Assembly (NCBI GenBank): GCA_900768845.1
Contig: CAAGEK010000044.1
Location: 17,642 to 81,641, forward strand
DNA from: Alphaproteobacteria bacterium
Lineage (GTDB): Bacteria > Pseudomonadota > Alphaproteobacteria > CAAGCB01 > CAG-977
Direction of reading: 5' to 3'
DNA length: 64,000 nucleotides
Position numbers and translations under genes: made by a program. The notes below the pieces were generated by a model that did not search any database, was not told the origin of the DNA, and worked only from the letters and a program-made list of their open reading frames with translations. This document shows, in pieces, positions 1 through 7,554 of the stretch; the stretch's first letter is position 1; every line of letters starts with the position of its first letter.

Positions 1-500
1 GCGTCAAGGACGCCTTCGATGCGGCGGATTGCGTCGCTGTGCCCCTGACTGACGCCCTTTCCCCAAAAGGTATAATCCTTTCCGTCAGGCAAAACGGCGT
101 TTGCATAAAGCCGGCTCAGCGAAAACAAACCGGGATCCCAACCGACTGAAATAACAGCCGTTTTGGCATTGCTTTTCGCCGCTTCATCCACGTTTTTGAA
201 ATGTTCGGGTATTTTGGCGTGCGTGTCAAAGCTGTCCACGACGTTGAACATTCGGGCGTATTCCGGCGTTTGAACGGGCAAATCCGTCGCGCTTCCCCCG
301 CATAAAATCAAAACGTCGATCTTATCTTTCCAATTTTTAATATCACCGGCGGAAACAACCGGCATTTTGGAATTTATTGTTAAATCCGAGGGATTCCTTC
401 TTGTAAAAACGGCGCGCAAATCCATATCCGGATTTTTCAACACGGCCTTTTCCACACCGCGTCCGAGGTTTCCGTATCCCAAAATACCAATATTAATCAT
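1..500 (-). CDS. ddh: meso-diaminopimelate D-dehydrogenase, 5' part (cut by window edge)
   Basis: The reading frame opens at an ATG at 498-500 and runs off the left edge, giving about 166 N-terminal residues. The N-terminus MINIGILGYGNLGRGVE is a Rossmann NADP-binding turn (GYGNLG) as found in meso-DAP dehydrogenases. Further in, VLILCGGSATDLPVQTP and VDSFDTHAKIPEH also match that family. The enzyme reductively aminates tetrahydrodipicolinate to meso-DAP in one NADPH-dependent step, for lysine and peptidoglycan synthesis in the cytoplasm. A strong Shine-Dalgarno (AAGGAG) lies just upstream of the ATG on the minus strand. The one-step route is uncommon in alphaproteobacteria, so lateral acquisition is possible. 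The C-terminal half is not visible. Confidence 0.9.
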   Translation of the reverse strand, partial: MINIGILGYGNLGRGVEKAVLKNPDMDLRAVFTRRNPSDLTINSKMPVVSAGDIKNWKDKIDVLILCGGSATDLPVQTPEYARMFNVVDSFDTHAKIPEHFKNVDEAAKSNAKTAVISVGWDPGLFSLSRLYANAVLPDGKDYTFWGKGVSQGHSDAIRRIEGVLD

Positions 501-510
501 AGGCTCTCCT

Positions 511-532
511 TAATGTTTTTTTTTAAACATTA
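511..532 (-). promoter_or_regulatory. palindrome abutting the ddh ribosome-binding site
   Basis: An 8-base inverted repeat (TAATGTTT / AAACATTA) around an A/T loop sits directly upstream of the ddh Shine-Dalgarno. It could be an operator or an mRNA hairpin next to the start site. No family assignment can be made. Confidence 0.25.
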
Positions 533-640
533 GCACTCTCTTTTATGCGAAGAAACTTTTTTCAATTGATTTTACCCCGTCAGGTTGAGCGGATTTTCTT
601 TTTTGCGGCAAAACGGCACATTTTTTCCGTCGGGCGGATA

Positions 641-673
641 AAAAAAAGCCCCCGAATGAACCGGAGGCTTTTT
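641..673 (-). terminator. intrinsic terminator after the 690-2207 gene
   Basis: A hairpin with arms AAAAAGCCTCCGG and CCGGGGGC-like, one mismatch, loop of about 6. On the minus strand it is followed by a run of seven T. It lies 17 bp beyond the stop of the upstream minus-strand gene. Confidence 0.8.
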
Positions 674-689
674 ATAAACCGGCAAAGAT

Positions 690-2207
690 TTAACGGCCGG
701 CGGATTTTTGATCCAAAATAAATTTGGTCATTGCCGCCCCTCTCAACGGAGCGGGAGGCTGAGCCGCCTGACGGACGGGAGCCTTTTTCGCGGCGGATTG
801 TGTACGGGCGGAAGATTTTTCCGCCGTTTTCCCTACGGGCTTTCCGCTCAGTTTTTGCGAATCGTCGACCACCTTTTGTGCCACGCGGGCGGCTTCATTT
901 TTACCTTTTCCGGCCTTAGCCCGTTCGGTTTTTACGGTTTTAACCTGTTGTCTGCGCTTTGCGACATTCGCATTCAACCGCTTCGTTTCCGCCAAATAGT
1001 CTTCGGTAGCCGTCCCTTTGGGCATCGCCGCCAACGCTTTCCTTCTGAGAACGTCGGGATTGACTTTCTGTCCTTTGTCGGCCATCAAAACTTTCAAGGA
1101 AAAATCCGCCGCAACTTTGTTCACCGCCGCCAGTCTGGCATTACGGATCGCGTCTTTTCTCTTTTTCTTTTCCAGAAAATCCTTCTTGATCGAACCGTCC
1201 AAGTTTTTCAGAACAGCCGTCTGACGCGCTTTCCATTGTTCCTTGGTCAAGTTTTCCTTGTCTATTGAAGGTTGAATGTTCAAATCAAGAACCATCCGCT
1301 TCACTTTCTTTTCGTGAGCGTTCAGTTCTTCGTCTTTCTTTCCGGAAATTTTCCCGTAATATTCCTTACGCCACTCGTCCACCTGCGTCACTACGGTGTC
1401 CGCCTTTATGACGTTCATAATTTCCGTATAACCCTTCTTAACTTCCGTAATCAGCTTCTCTTGTTCTTTGCGTACATTCATCAATGTGGAATTGACGGTT
1501 TTACGCGAGGGTGATCCGGAACGGCTTGAAGGTTTGGAATTTCCCGTAAACGACTCGGCCATCAGGCCTTTTCTTATGCTGTCCAACAACAAAGCATCGG
1601 CGACGGCCGCTTCCGCCGTAGCCGCTTTTCCGGCCAAGAGCCCCGCCCCGAAAGCGGCGGTATTCGGAAGATTTTTTCCGCCAGAGGGAGAACCGAAACC
1701 GCTTTTATCATGACTCGGTTTTTGCGGTGCCGCTTTGTGTTCCTTTTTAGGCTTATCCATTTTCACACCCGCAGAGGAACACGCCTTTTGCAAGGCTTCT
1801 TTCGTTGCAGGATCCAGATCCGCCGCAACGGCGTCCCACCCCTTTTCGCGAATGGCGGCAAGCAACGTCCTGATTTTTGAAGGCGAGGGCATTTCCCGAT
1901 TAACGCGACGGAAAACGTGAGCTTTATCTCCCGCGTCAATAACGCCGCCGCCGCCGACGAAATCAACTTTAACGGCTTCTTTGCCGTTTTTAAGCGGAAC
2001 GAGTCGAACAGAGGAAATTTTAGAAGCCGCAGAACTGATTCCCGCTTTTTTCATGGCCTCTTCCTGCTTTTTTTGAAACTTCTTCCAAAAATTCAGCAAG
2101 CGGCGGGGATTTTTTGCATAACGCTCCGATTTTTTGCTTTTCGACGCATTTTCAATAACGCCGGCAAAAACATCTCCGTTTTCATTTTTCTCTTTTTCTT
2201 CCGCCAT
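690..2207 (-). CDS. unknown Lys/Ala-rich protein with LPD7-like domain
   Basis: A 505-residue soluble protein not recognised as a named family. The start is the ATG at 2205-2207, preceded by GGAGGG; an in-frame upstream start lacks such a site. Residues about 66-152 contain a segment with GGGVIDAGDKAHVF, a helix with REKGWDAVAADLDPATKEAL, and a following KACSSAGVKM. This pattern (G..I.D.G, then .KGW..V, then .A...G..V) matches the LPD7-type domain seen in conjugative relaxases, and the neighbouring upstream gene has a clearer copy. The rest is Lys/Ala/Ser-rich, low complexity and probably partly disordered, with many charged helices. There is no signal peptide or membrane segment. Its role is unknown; a link to a type IV secretion system is speculation. 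Confidence 0.75.
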   Translation of the reverse strand: MAEEKEKNENGDVFAGVIENASKSKKSERYAKNPRRLLNFWKKFQKKQEEAMKKAGISSAASKISSVRLVPLKNGKEAVKVDFVGGGGVIDAGDKAHVFRRVNREMPSPSKIRTLLAAIREKGWDAVAADLDPATKEALQKACSSAGVKMDKPKKEHKAAPQKPSHDKSGFGSPSGGKNLPNTAAFGAGLLAGKAATAEAAVADALLLDSIRKGLMAESFTGNSKPSSRSGSPSRKTVNSTLMNVRKEQEKLITEVKKGYTEIMNVIKADTVVTQVDEWRKEYYGKISGKKDEELNAHEKKVKRMVLDLNIQPSIDKENLTKEQWKARQTAVLKNLDGSIKKDFLEKKKRKDAIRNARLAAVNKVAADFSLKVLMADKGQKVNPDVLRRKALAAMPKGTATEDYLAETKRLNANVAKRRQQVKTVKTERAKAGKGKNEAARVAQKVVDDSQKLSGKPVGKTAEKSSARTQSAAKKAPVRQAAQPPAPLRGAAMTKFILDQKSAGR

Positions 2208-2232
2208 TTTTCCCTCCGTGAAAAGCAATCAT

Positions 2233-2262
2233 TCCGGCTCTCTTTTCATGAAGAGAGCCGGA
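2233..2262 (-). terminator. intercistronic stem-loop
   Basis: A perfect 11-bp inverted repeat (CCGGCTCTCTT / AAGAGAGCCGG) with a 6-base loop lies between the stop of the 2269-3882 gene and the Shine-Dalgarno of the next gene. There is no good U-run, so it may be an RNA-processing or attenuating hairpin and not a full terminator. Confidence 0.45.
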
Positions 2263-2268
2263 AAACAT

Positions 2269-3882
2269 TTAAGCGCGGCCGTTATCCTTATAGAATTTCG
2301 CGATTCTGTCATGAGCGGAAACAAGCGTTTGCGCCGTTTTAGCTTTGGATTCTTTCAGATTAGGCCGCTCCACGCCCAAACGTTCGGCATAACGCTTCGC
2401 TCCCGCGGCGTCTTGTTCCGTAGCCTTGGCATGAAGTTCACCGGTTTTCTTCACCATATCCGCATGAGTCGCATTCGGATGTTCGGACTTGAATTTATCG
2501 TAACGACGCTGCGTTTCCTTTTCAATATCCGTCGGCTTCAAAGCCCCCTGAGCCTTTCCTTCAACGACGTCGCTCGTATGAGAGGCGACATACTCCATCG
2601 CTATGGCCGCTTTAAGGGCAAGCTCCGCTTTTTGAGCATTATCCGCTTTTTCAAGATCAACGCCTTTGCCGAGCTTATCCAGCATTTGACCCAGATTCTG
2701 GCGCGATTGCCTATAGTCGCCCGCTATCTGTTTTTTATTTTCATCCGATAACGGAGCCTGTTCGGATTCCCGCGTTTCGGCCTGTTGTTTCACAGGCGGA
2801 GTATAGGTTCCGTTCACCGTGCGGGCGTCCAGATCCTTGGCTTTTTCGGCTAAAGTCGGCGTCCCCGTGGCTTTTGCCTCCTCTTGGGCTTTAAGCATCT
2901 GTTGCGCCTGTTGCTTCACTTCTTCAGGAGGATTGTACCCTTTGACCTCCATGCCCAACATCATGCAAGCCAGATACATCTGACGTTTGAAGTCTTCGGA
3001 TCCTTTCAGATTCGCAACCGTCCAACCGCGTTTCTGCCCCATGCGAACCATCGTCATGCAATCTTCCAAACTGGGCTCGCGGTCTTTGTGCTTCATGGAG
3101 ATTTTAGACTGTTCCGTCTTCAACTCCGTACCCGTATCTAAACGGATATTCATGCCGCTTTTCGGGTCTTTCGGATTTACGGGCGAAATACCGGCGATTT
3201 TGGCATAAGGCATTTTGAAATCGGAGCTTTCCTCCTTGCCTTCCTTCTCGTACAAATCCAGCCAGCGTTTCATCTCGTCGGCTTCTTTGGAAAGATCGAT
3301 TTCTTCCTGTTGCGGTTCGTTTGAAGACATGGAATCGCCTTCCCGAACATCCTTTTCGGTATGAGCCTCCTGCCTTGTCCGGCCGGTCGCTTCGCGTTTT
3401 ACACTGTCCCCTTCCCGAGTGATGCGAAATTCCTTGCCTTCTTCATCGTATTCAAACTCGCTCGTAACTTCACCCGCTTCATTATATATCTTTTTGCTCT
3501 GAAGCTCATCGTTGTCATTATACGCCCTGTCGGAAATCAATTTCCCCTCGGGATCTTTTCTCATGACGTGGGAAACGCCGTTTTCGTCCTTCATCCCTTC
3601 CACTCGGGCGACCAGCTTGCCATCCTCGTATTCGCCGAAATCTTTAACTTCCCCGTTCTTATCGTAATTCATATCGCCGGTGATTTTTCCGTCCGCATCT
3701 TTCGTAACAGAAGATTTAGAACCGTCTTCGTTGTACGTCGTTTCCGTCGTTTCAACAAGCTTGCCGTCCTTGTCCTTTTTAACTGCGGAAACTTCCCTGC
3801 CTTGTTCATCCTTGGTTACGGTATATTGGAACTCGGCGTTGTCGTTTTCTTCAGGGGTTTGGGGATTCGTATCGTCGGCCAT
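2269..3882 (-). CDS. unknown protein: Asp/Gly-rich repeats plus LPD7-like domain
   Basis: A 537-residue protein. The start is supported by GAGGAGA about 8 bases upstream. Residues about 18-160 carry imperfect repeats of roughly 20 residues built on DKDGKLVE, NEDGSKSS, DADGKITGD, DKNGEV, EDGKLV and NEAGEV. They resemble the short repeats of YwqK/MORN_2-type and YD-type proteins and probably form a beta-rich array. Residues about 225-320 match the LPD7-like pattern well: an RLDTG strand, QKRGWTVANLKGSEDFKRQ, then ACMMLGMEVKGYNP. The C-terminal 200 residues are charged and helical. No signal peptide or membrane segment. It lies 61 bp upstream of another LPD7-like gene, and the two are probably co-transcribed. 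Function unknown. Confidence 0.8.
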   Translation of the reverse strand: MADDTNPQTPEENDNAEFQYTVTKDEQGREVSAVKKDKDGKLVETTETTYNEDGSKSSVTKDADGKITGDMNYDKNGEVKDFGEYEDGKLVARVEGMKDENGVSHVMRKDPEGKLISDRAYNDNDELQSKKIYNEAGEVTSEFEYDEEGKEFRITREGDSVKREATGRTRQEAHTEKDVREGDSMSSNEPQQEEIDLSKEADEMKRWLDLYEKEGKEESSDFKMPYAKIAGISPVNPKDPKSGMNIRLDTGTELKTEQSKISMKHKDREPSLEDCMTMVRMGQKRGWTVANLKGSEDFKRQMYLACMMLGMEVKGYNPPEEVKQQAQQMLKAQEEAKATGTPTLAEKAKDLDARTVNGTYTPPVKQQAETRESEQAPLSDENKKQIAGDYRQSRQNLGQMLDKLGKGVDLEKADNAQKAELALKAAIAMEYVASHTSDVVEGKAQGALKPTDIEKETQRRYDKFKSEHPNATHADMVKKTGELHAKATEQDAAGAKRYAERLGVERPNLKESKAKTAQTLVSAHDRIAKFYKDNGRA

Positions 3883-3913
3883 GTCAGGTTCTCCTCGAAA
3901 AATAAACTTTACA

Positions 3914-3942
3914 ATTATAGTAGCATATTTTTCTGAAAAACA
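3914..3942 (-). promoter_or_regulatory. possible sigma-70 type promoter for the LPD7-like pair
   Basis: On the minus strand a perfect TATAAT (plus 3914-3919) lies about 30 bases upstream of the ATG at 3882. A weak TGTTTT sits at the -35 distance. The region is strongly AT-rich. Only the -10 box is convincing. Confidence 0.35.
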
Positions 3943-3995
3943 TATGACAAAAATTTGATTTTTATGTCTATTTCAAATCCGGCGCAAAAAGCCAA

Positions 3996-4027
3996 AATGC
4001 CGCCCTTTGCTGACAAAAGGCGGCATT
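3996..4027 (-). terminator. intrinsic terminator after pgk
   Basis: A 9-bp perfect stem (AATGCCGCC / GGCGGCATT) with a 14-base loop, followed on the minus strand by TTGGCTTTTT. It lies 24 bp past the pgk stop. Confidence 0.75.
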
Positions 4028-4050
4028 CCGACGCTTTCACGATAAAAAGC

Positions 4051-5247
4051 TTATTTTTCCAAAACTTTGACACCCGGCAAAACTTTGCCTTCCATCCATT
4101 CAAGGAAAGCACCGCCCGCCGCGGACAGATAGGACATTTTATCGGCGACGCCCGCTTTTTTCAAAGCGGAAACCGTATCGCCGCCGCCGCCGACCGACAA
4201 CAGACTGCCGGCCGCCGTCAGTTTGCCGACCGCTTCGGCTATCGTATTCGTCGCCTTGTTAAACGGCTTCGTTTCAAAAGCTCCGACAGGGCCGTTCCAA
4301 ATCACGGTCTTGCAGCCTTCCAGTTTTTTGATGACGTCTTCGGCGGATTTCGGCCCGATGTCCAAAATCATTTCGTCAGCCTGAACGTCGTTCACATCCG
4401 TCGTGCGCAAAGAAGCGGGATTTTCCGCAAATTCTTTGGCGACAACCACATCGGAGGGCAAAACAATGTCACAGTTCGCGGCTTTGGCTTTTTCCAAAAT
4501 CTCGCGAGCCGTATCCGCCATTTCCTTTTCACACAGCGAATTACCGACGTTGATCCCTTGGGCGAACAGGAAGGTATTGGCCATACCGCCGCCGATAACC
4601 AGAACATCGACTTTGGAAACCAGATTGCCGAGCAAATCCAGCTTCGTCGAAACCTTGGCTCCGCCGACGATCGCCGCGACGGGACGGACGGGATTGCCCA
4701 AAGCCGCATCCAACGCTTCCAATTCGGCCTGCATCAAACGGCCGGCGGCGTTCGGTTTCAACTTGGCCATTCCTTCCGTTGACGCATGGGCGCGGTGAGC
4801 GCAGGAAAACGCGTCGTTTACATAAATATCAACGTTTTCGGCCAGCTTGGCGGCGAAATCGGCGTCATTTTTTTCTTCCTGAGCATAAAAACGCAGGTTT
4901 TCCAGCAAAACAACATCGCCGTCTTTCATTTTTGAAACAGCTTCGGCGACTTTCGAACCGATGCAGTCGTCAACAAATTCGACGGACTGTCCCATTGCGC
5001 CTGCCAAAGCATCCTGAATCTGCTTCAACGACATTTCGGGGTTGGGCTGGCCTTTGGGACGGCCGAAGTGGGAAGCCACGACGACTTTCGCACCTTTTTT
5101 AACCAATTCCTTCAATGTCGGAACCAAACGGTCGATACGGGTCGTATCCGTGATTTTGCCGTCCTTTACGGGGACATTCAAATCGGCGCGGACGAAAACG
5201 ACTTTGCCGGCCGGTTGCAAATCATCAAGAGTATTGAATTTAGCCAT
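4051..5247 (-). CDS. pgk: phosphoglycerate kinase
   Basis: A 398-residue full-length enzyme that transfers phosphate between 1,3-bisphosphoglycerate and ADP in glycolysis. The N-domain has the substrate-binding stretch [12 protein letters not shown] near residue 20. The basic patch [10 protein letters not shown] follows. The C-domain has [15 protein letters not shown] and the nucleotide-loop [12 protein letters not shown] near the end. Length and motifs are as in other bacterial Pgk proteins. The start ATG follows AGGAAAAAAG. It lies 75 bp downstream of gap on the same strand, the common gap-pgk order, with a hairpin between them that may adjust relative expression. Confidence 0.97.
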   Translation of the reverse strand: MAKFNTLDDLQPAGKVVFVRADLNVPVKDGKITDTTRIDRLVPTLKELVKKGAKVVVASHFGRPKGQPNPEMSLKQIQDALAGAMGQSVEFVDDCIGSKVAEAVSKMKDGDVVLLENLRFYAQEEKNDADFAAKLAENVDIYVNDAFSCAHRAHASTEGMAKLKPNAAGRLMQAELEALDAALGNPVRPVAAIVGGAKVSTKLDLLGNLVSKVDVLVIGGGMANTFLFAQGINVGNSLCEKEMADTAREILEKAKAANCDIVLPSDVVVAKEFAENPASLRTTDVNDVQADEMILDIGPKSAEDVIKKLEGCKTVIWNGPVGAFETKPFNKATNTIAEAVGKLTAAGSLLSVGGGGDTVSALKKAGVADKMSYLSAAGGAFLEWMEGKVLPGVKVLEK

Positions 5248-5276
5248 AAACTTTTTTCCTTTTTTCGTATAAGAAA

Positions 5277-5306
5277 GCGGCTCCCTCCGAAAAGGGAGGA
5301 AGCCGC
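5277..5306 (-). terminator. gap-pgk intercistronic hairpin
   Basis: A GC-rich hairpin (GCGGCTTCCTCCC / AGGGAGCCGC, small loop) sits between the gap stop and the pgk start. The U-tract on the minus strand is weak, so partial termination or 3' end protection of gap mRNA is more likely than complete termination. Confidence 0.6.
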
Positions 5307-5322
5307 CTGTTTTTCACAGAAC

Positions 5323-6330
5323 TCAGAGGAACTTCGCCATTGCGACGGCCGTATCGGACATACGGTTGGAGAAGCCCCATTCATTGTCGTACCAAGACAT
5401 GACGCGCAGGAAGTTGCCTTCGATAACCGTCGTCTGGTCGGCACAGAAGATCGAGCTGCGCTTGTCGTGCGTGAAGTCGATGGAAACCAACGGCAGTTCG
5501 TTGTAACCCAAAATGCCTTTCAGTTCGCCTTCCGCGGCGGCTTTCATCGCGGCGTTGACTTCTTCTTTGGTGACGTCGCGTTCCAAAACGACTTTCAGGT
5601 CGACGACGGAAACGTCGGGCGTCGGGACGCGGATGGCGGAACCCTGCAATTTGCCCTGCAATTCCGGCAGAACCAGACCGACGGCCTTGGCCGCACCGGT
5701 CGTCGTCGGGATCATGGACATGGCGGCGGCGCGGGCGCGGTACAAATCCTTGTGCAACGTGTCAACCGTGCGCTGGTCGCCCGTATAGGAGTGAATCGTC
5801 GTCATATAGCCGTGCTTGATTCCGAATTTTTCCTGAAGGACTTTGGCAACGGGCGACAGGCAGTTCGTCGTGCAGGAACCGTTGGAAACGATTTTGTCTT
5901 CGGCCGTCAGGTCTTTGTCGTTCACGCCGAAAACAACCGTGCGGTCGGCACCTTTGGAAGGCGCGGAAACCAGAACGCGTTTCGCACCGGCTTCCAGATG
6001 GACTTTCGCTTTTTCGGCGTCGGTGAAGATGCCCGTGCATTCATAAACGATGTCGACGTTCATGTCTTTCCACGGCAGGTTATGCGGATCGCGTTCGGCC
6101 AGAACTTTAATCGTTTTGCCGTTGACCGTGATGGAGTTTTCCGTAGCGGAGATTTCACCGGGGAAAATGCCGTGAACGGAATCAAATTTCAACAGATGAG
6201 CATTAGCTGCGGGCGAACCCAAATCGTTGATCGCAACAACTTCGACGTCTGTGCGTCCGGATTCGGCGATAGCGCGGAAAGCCAAGCGACCGATACGGCC
6301 AAATCCATTAATCGCAACGCGAACTGCCAT
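5323..6330 (-). CDS. gap: type I glyceraldehyde-3-phosphate dehydrogenase
   Basis: A 335-residue enzyme oxidising glyceraldehyde-3-phosphate with NAD to 1,3-bisphosphoglycerate. The N-terminus has the NAD-binding INGFGRIGR turn, and VVAINDLG carries the acidic residue that favours NAD. The active-site Cys lies in [10 protein letters not shown] at about residue 153, with the partner His in HSYTGDQ. The C-terminal [12 protein letters not shown] is the family signature. AAGGAG lies in front of the ATG. Next gene in the transcript is pgk. Confidence 0.97.
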   Translation of the reverse strand: MAVRVAINGFGRIGRLAFRAIAESGRTDVEVVAINDLGSPAANAHLLKFDSVHGIFPGEISATENSITVNGKTIKVLAERDPHNLPWKDMNVDIVYECTGIFTDAEKAKVHLEAGAKRVLVSAPSKGADRTVVFGVNDKDLTAEDKIVSNGSCTTNCLSPVAKVLQEKFGIKHGYMTTIHSYTGDQRTVDTLHKDLYRARAAAMSMIPTTTGAAKAVGLVLPELQGKLQGSAIRVPTPDVSVVDLKVVLERDVTKEEVNAAMKAAAEGELKGILGYNELPLVSIDFTHDKRSSIFCADQTTVIEGNFLRVMSWYDNEWGFSNRMSDTAVAMAKFL

Positions 6331-6460
6331 TGTATTTTCTCCTTAAAAATAACAAATTTGACATTGACGTAACAGGAAACCCATTCCCCTGCACGCCGTT
6401 CCTAAAAAACTTTAAGCTCCTTATATTTGCCACAAAACAAAAAATAAATCCAGCGTTTCA

Positions 6461-7303
6461 TTACTTTTTTAATGCGGTTTTTGCATCATTTCCTCCGAAT
6501 GCCACGGATAAAGCCGAAAGTTCGTCTTCGGACAGGAAAATCCGGTTGACATTGTACGCTTCTTTCAACGAAGCGGCGTCATACGCTTTGATTAAAATCC
6601 CGACGTTTTCGTGCGACAACCGCCATGCCTGTTCGACCTGACGGGGGGTCGCCCCGCGATCGGAGGCGATTCGCCGCAAAATCTTATTTCTGAGAACAGG
6701 GCTGTCGTCTTCCAAACCGGAAAAGGCCACGAAAGGAATCCCCCTTTCCCTGTTAAAGCGCAAAAGTCCTTCTTCATCCCTGCGGTTGCCCAAATTGAAC
6801 ACGCCCTGACTCATCGCCGTATCTTGCGCGCCGTCGTATTCCATCCATTCAGCCATGTCGCGCCCGTCGAAATTTCCCGTTCCGAAATCCCTGATCAACC
6901 CTTCGGATTTCAAATCGATAAAAGCCTCTATGATTTCTTCCGGACGGGAGCGTTCCCCCATCCAATGCGGCATATACATGTCAAGATAATCCGTTTTCAG
7001 GCGTTCCAACGTTTTCCCGCACGATTCGACGACTTCTTCGTACCTTGTGCATTGCGGCGAAAGTTTAGAGCTTAAAAAGACTTCCTTTCTGACGGGAGCC
7101 AGCACTTCGCCCAGCATTTCCTCCACGACGCCCCTGCCGTACAATTCGGCCGTATCGAAAAAACGGAATCCCGCATCCAAAGCGGCATGAAGGAAATCCC
7201 TTTCTTCAAAATACGTTCCGGAATCTTTGCCGAGATACCACGTTCCCACCCCCAAAGCGGGAACCGTCCTCCCCGAAGGCAGGTGAAGCGTCCGTAATTT
7301 CAT
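6461..7303 (-). CDS. aldo/keto reductase
   Basis: A 280-residue TIM-barrel NADPH-dependent oxidoreductase. The start at 7301-7303 is chosen because AGGGG precedes it and the sequence opens directly with the family beta-hairpin (MKLRTLHLPSGRTVPALGVG). The catalytic tetrad is visible: Asp and Tyr in FFDTAELYG, Lys in VFLSSKL, His in DMYMPHWMG. The C-terminal nucleotide-binding part is present (GILIKAYDAASLKEAYN). The substrate cannot be predicted. It lies 131 bp upstream of gap on the same strand without an obvious terminator between them, so co-transcription is possible. Confidence 0.9.
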   Translation of the reverse strand: MKLRTLHLPSGRTVPALGVGTWYLGKDSGTYFEERDFLHAALDAGFRFFDTAELYGRGVVEEMLGEVLAPVRKEVFLSSKLSPQCTRYEEVVESCGKTLERLKTDYLDMYMPHWMGERSRPEEIIEAFIDLKSEGLIRDFGTGNFDGRDMAEWMEYDGAQDTAMSQGVFNLGNRRDEEGLLRFNRERGIPFVAFSGLEDDSPVLRNKILRRIASDRGATPRQVEQAWRLSHENVGILIKAYDAASLKEAYNVNRIFLSEDELSALSVAFGGNDAKTALKK

Positions 7304-7497
7304 TAAAAGCCCCTGATAAAATGGCGGTCTTTTCAATTTAAAAAAAAAGACCCCGTGCGTTTTCAATATGAAAAACGACTGTTTTTATCTTTCAATTTTT
7401 CCACCTGTTTTAATCATAAATTCCTCAAACATTTCAGACAATAATAAAAAGATATATACTCTTAGCAAAAAGGCTATGTTTTTCCCCGAAACAAAGA

Positions 7498-7533
7498 AAA
7501 ACCCCCTTCCGCATAAAGGCAAAAGGGGGTTTT
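7498..7533 (-). terminator. intrinsic terminator after the zincin-like gene
   Basis: An inverted repeat AAAACCCCCTT / AAGGGGGTTTT with a loop of about 14 bases, followed by T-rich sequence on the minus strand. The arms make it usable in either direction. It lies just past the stop at 7555. Confidence 0.75.
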
Positions 7534-7554
7534 CAAAATGTTACGGCAAACCGG

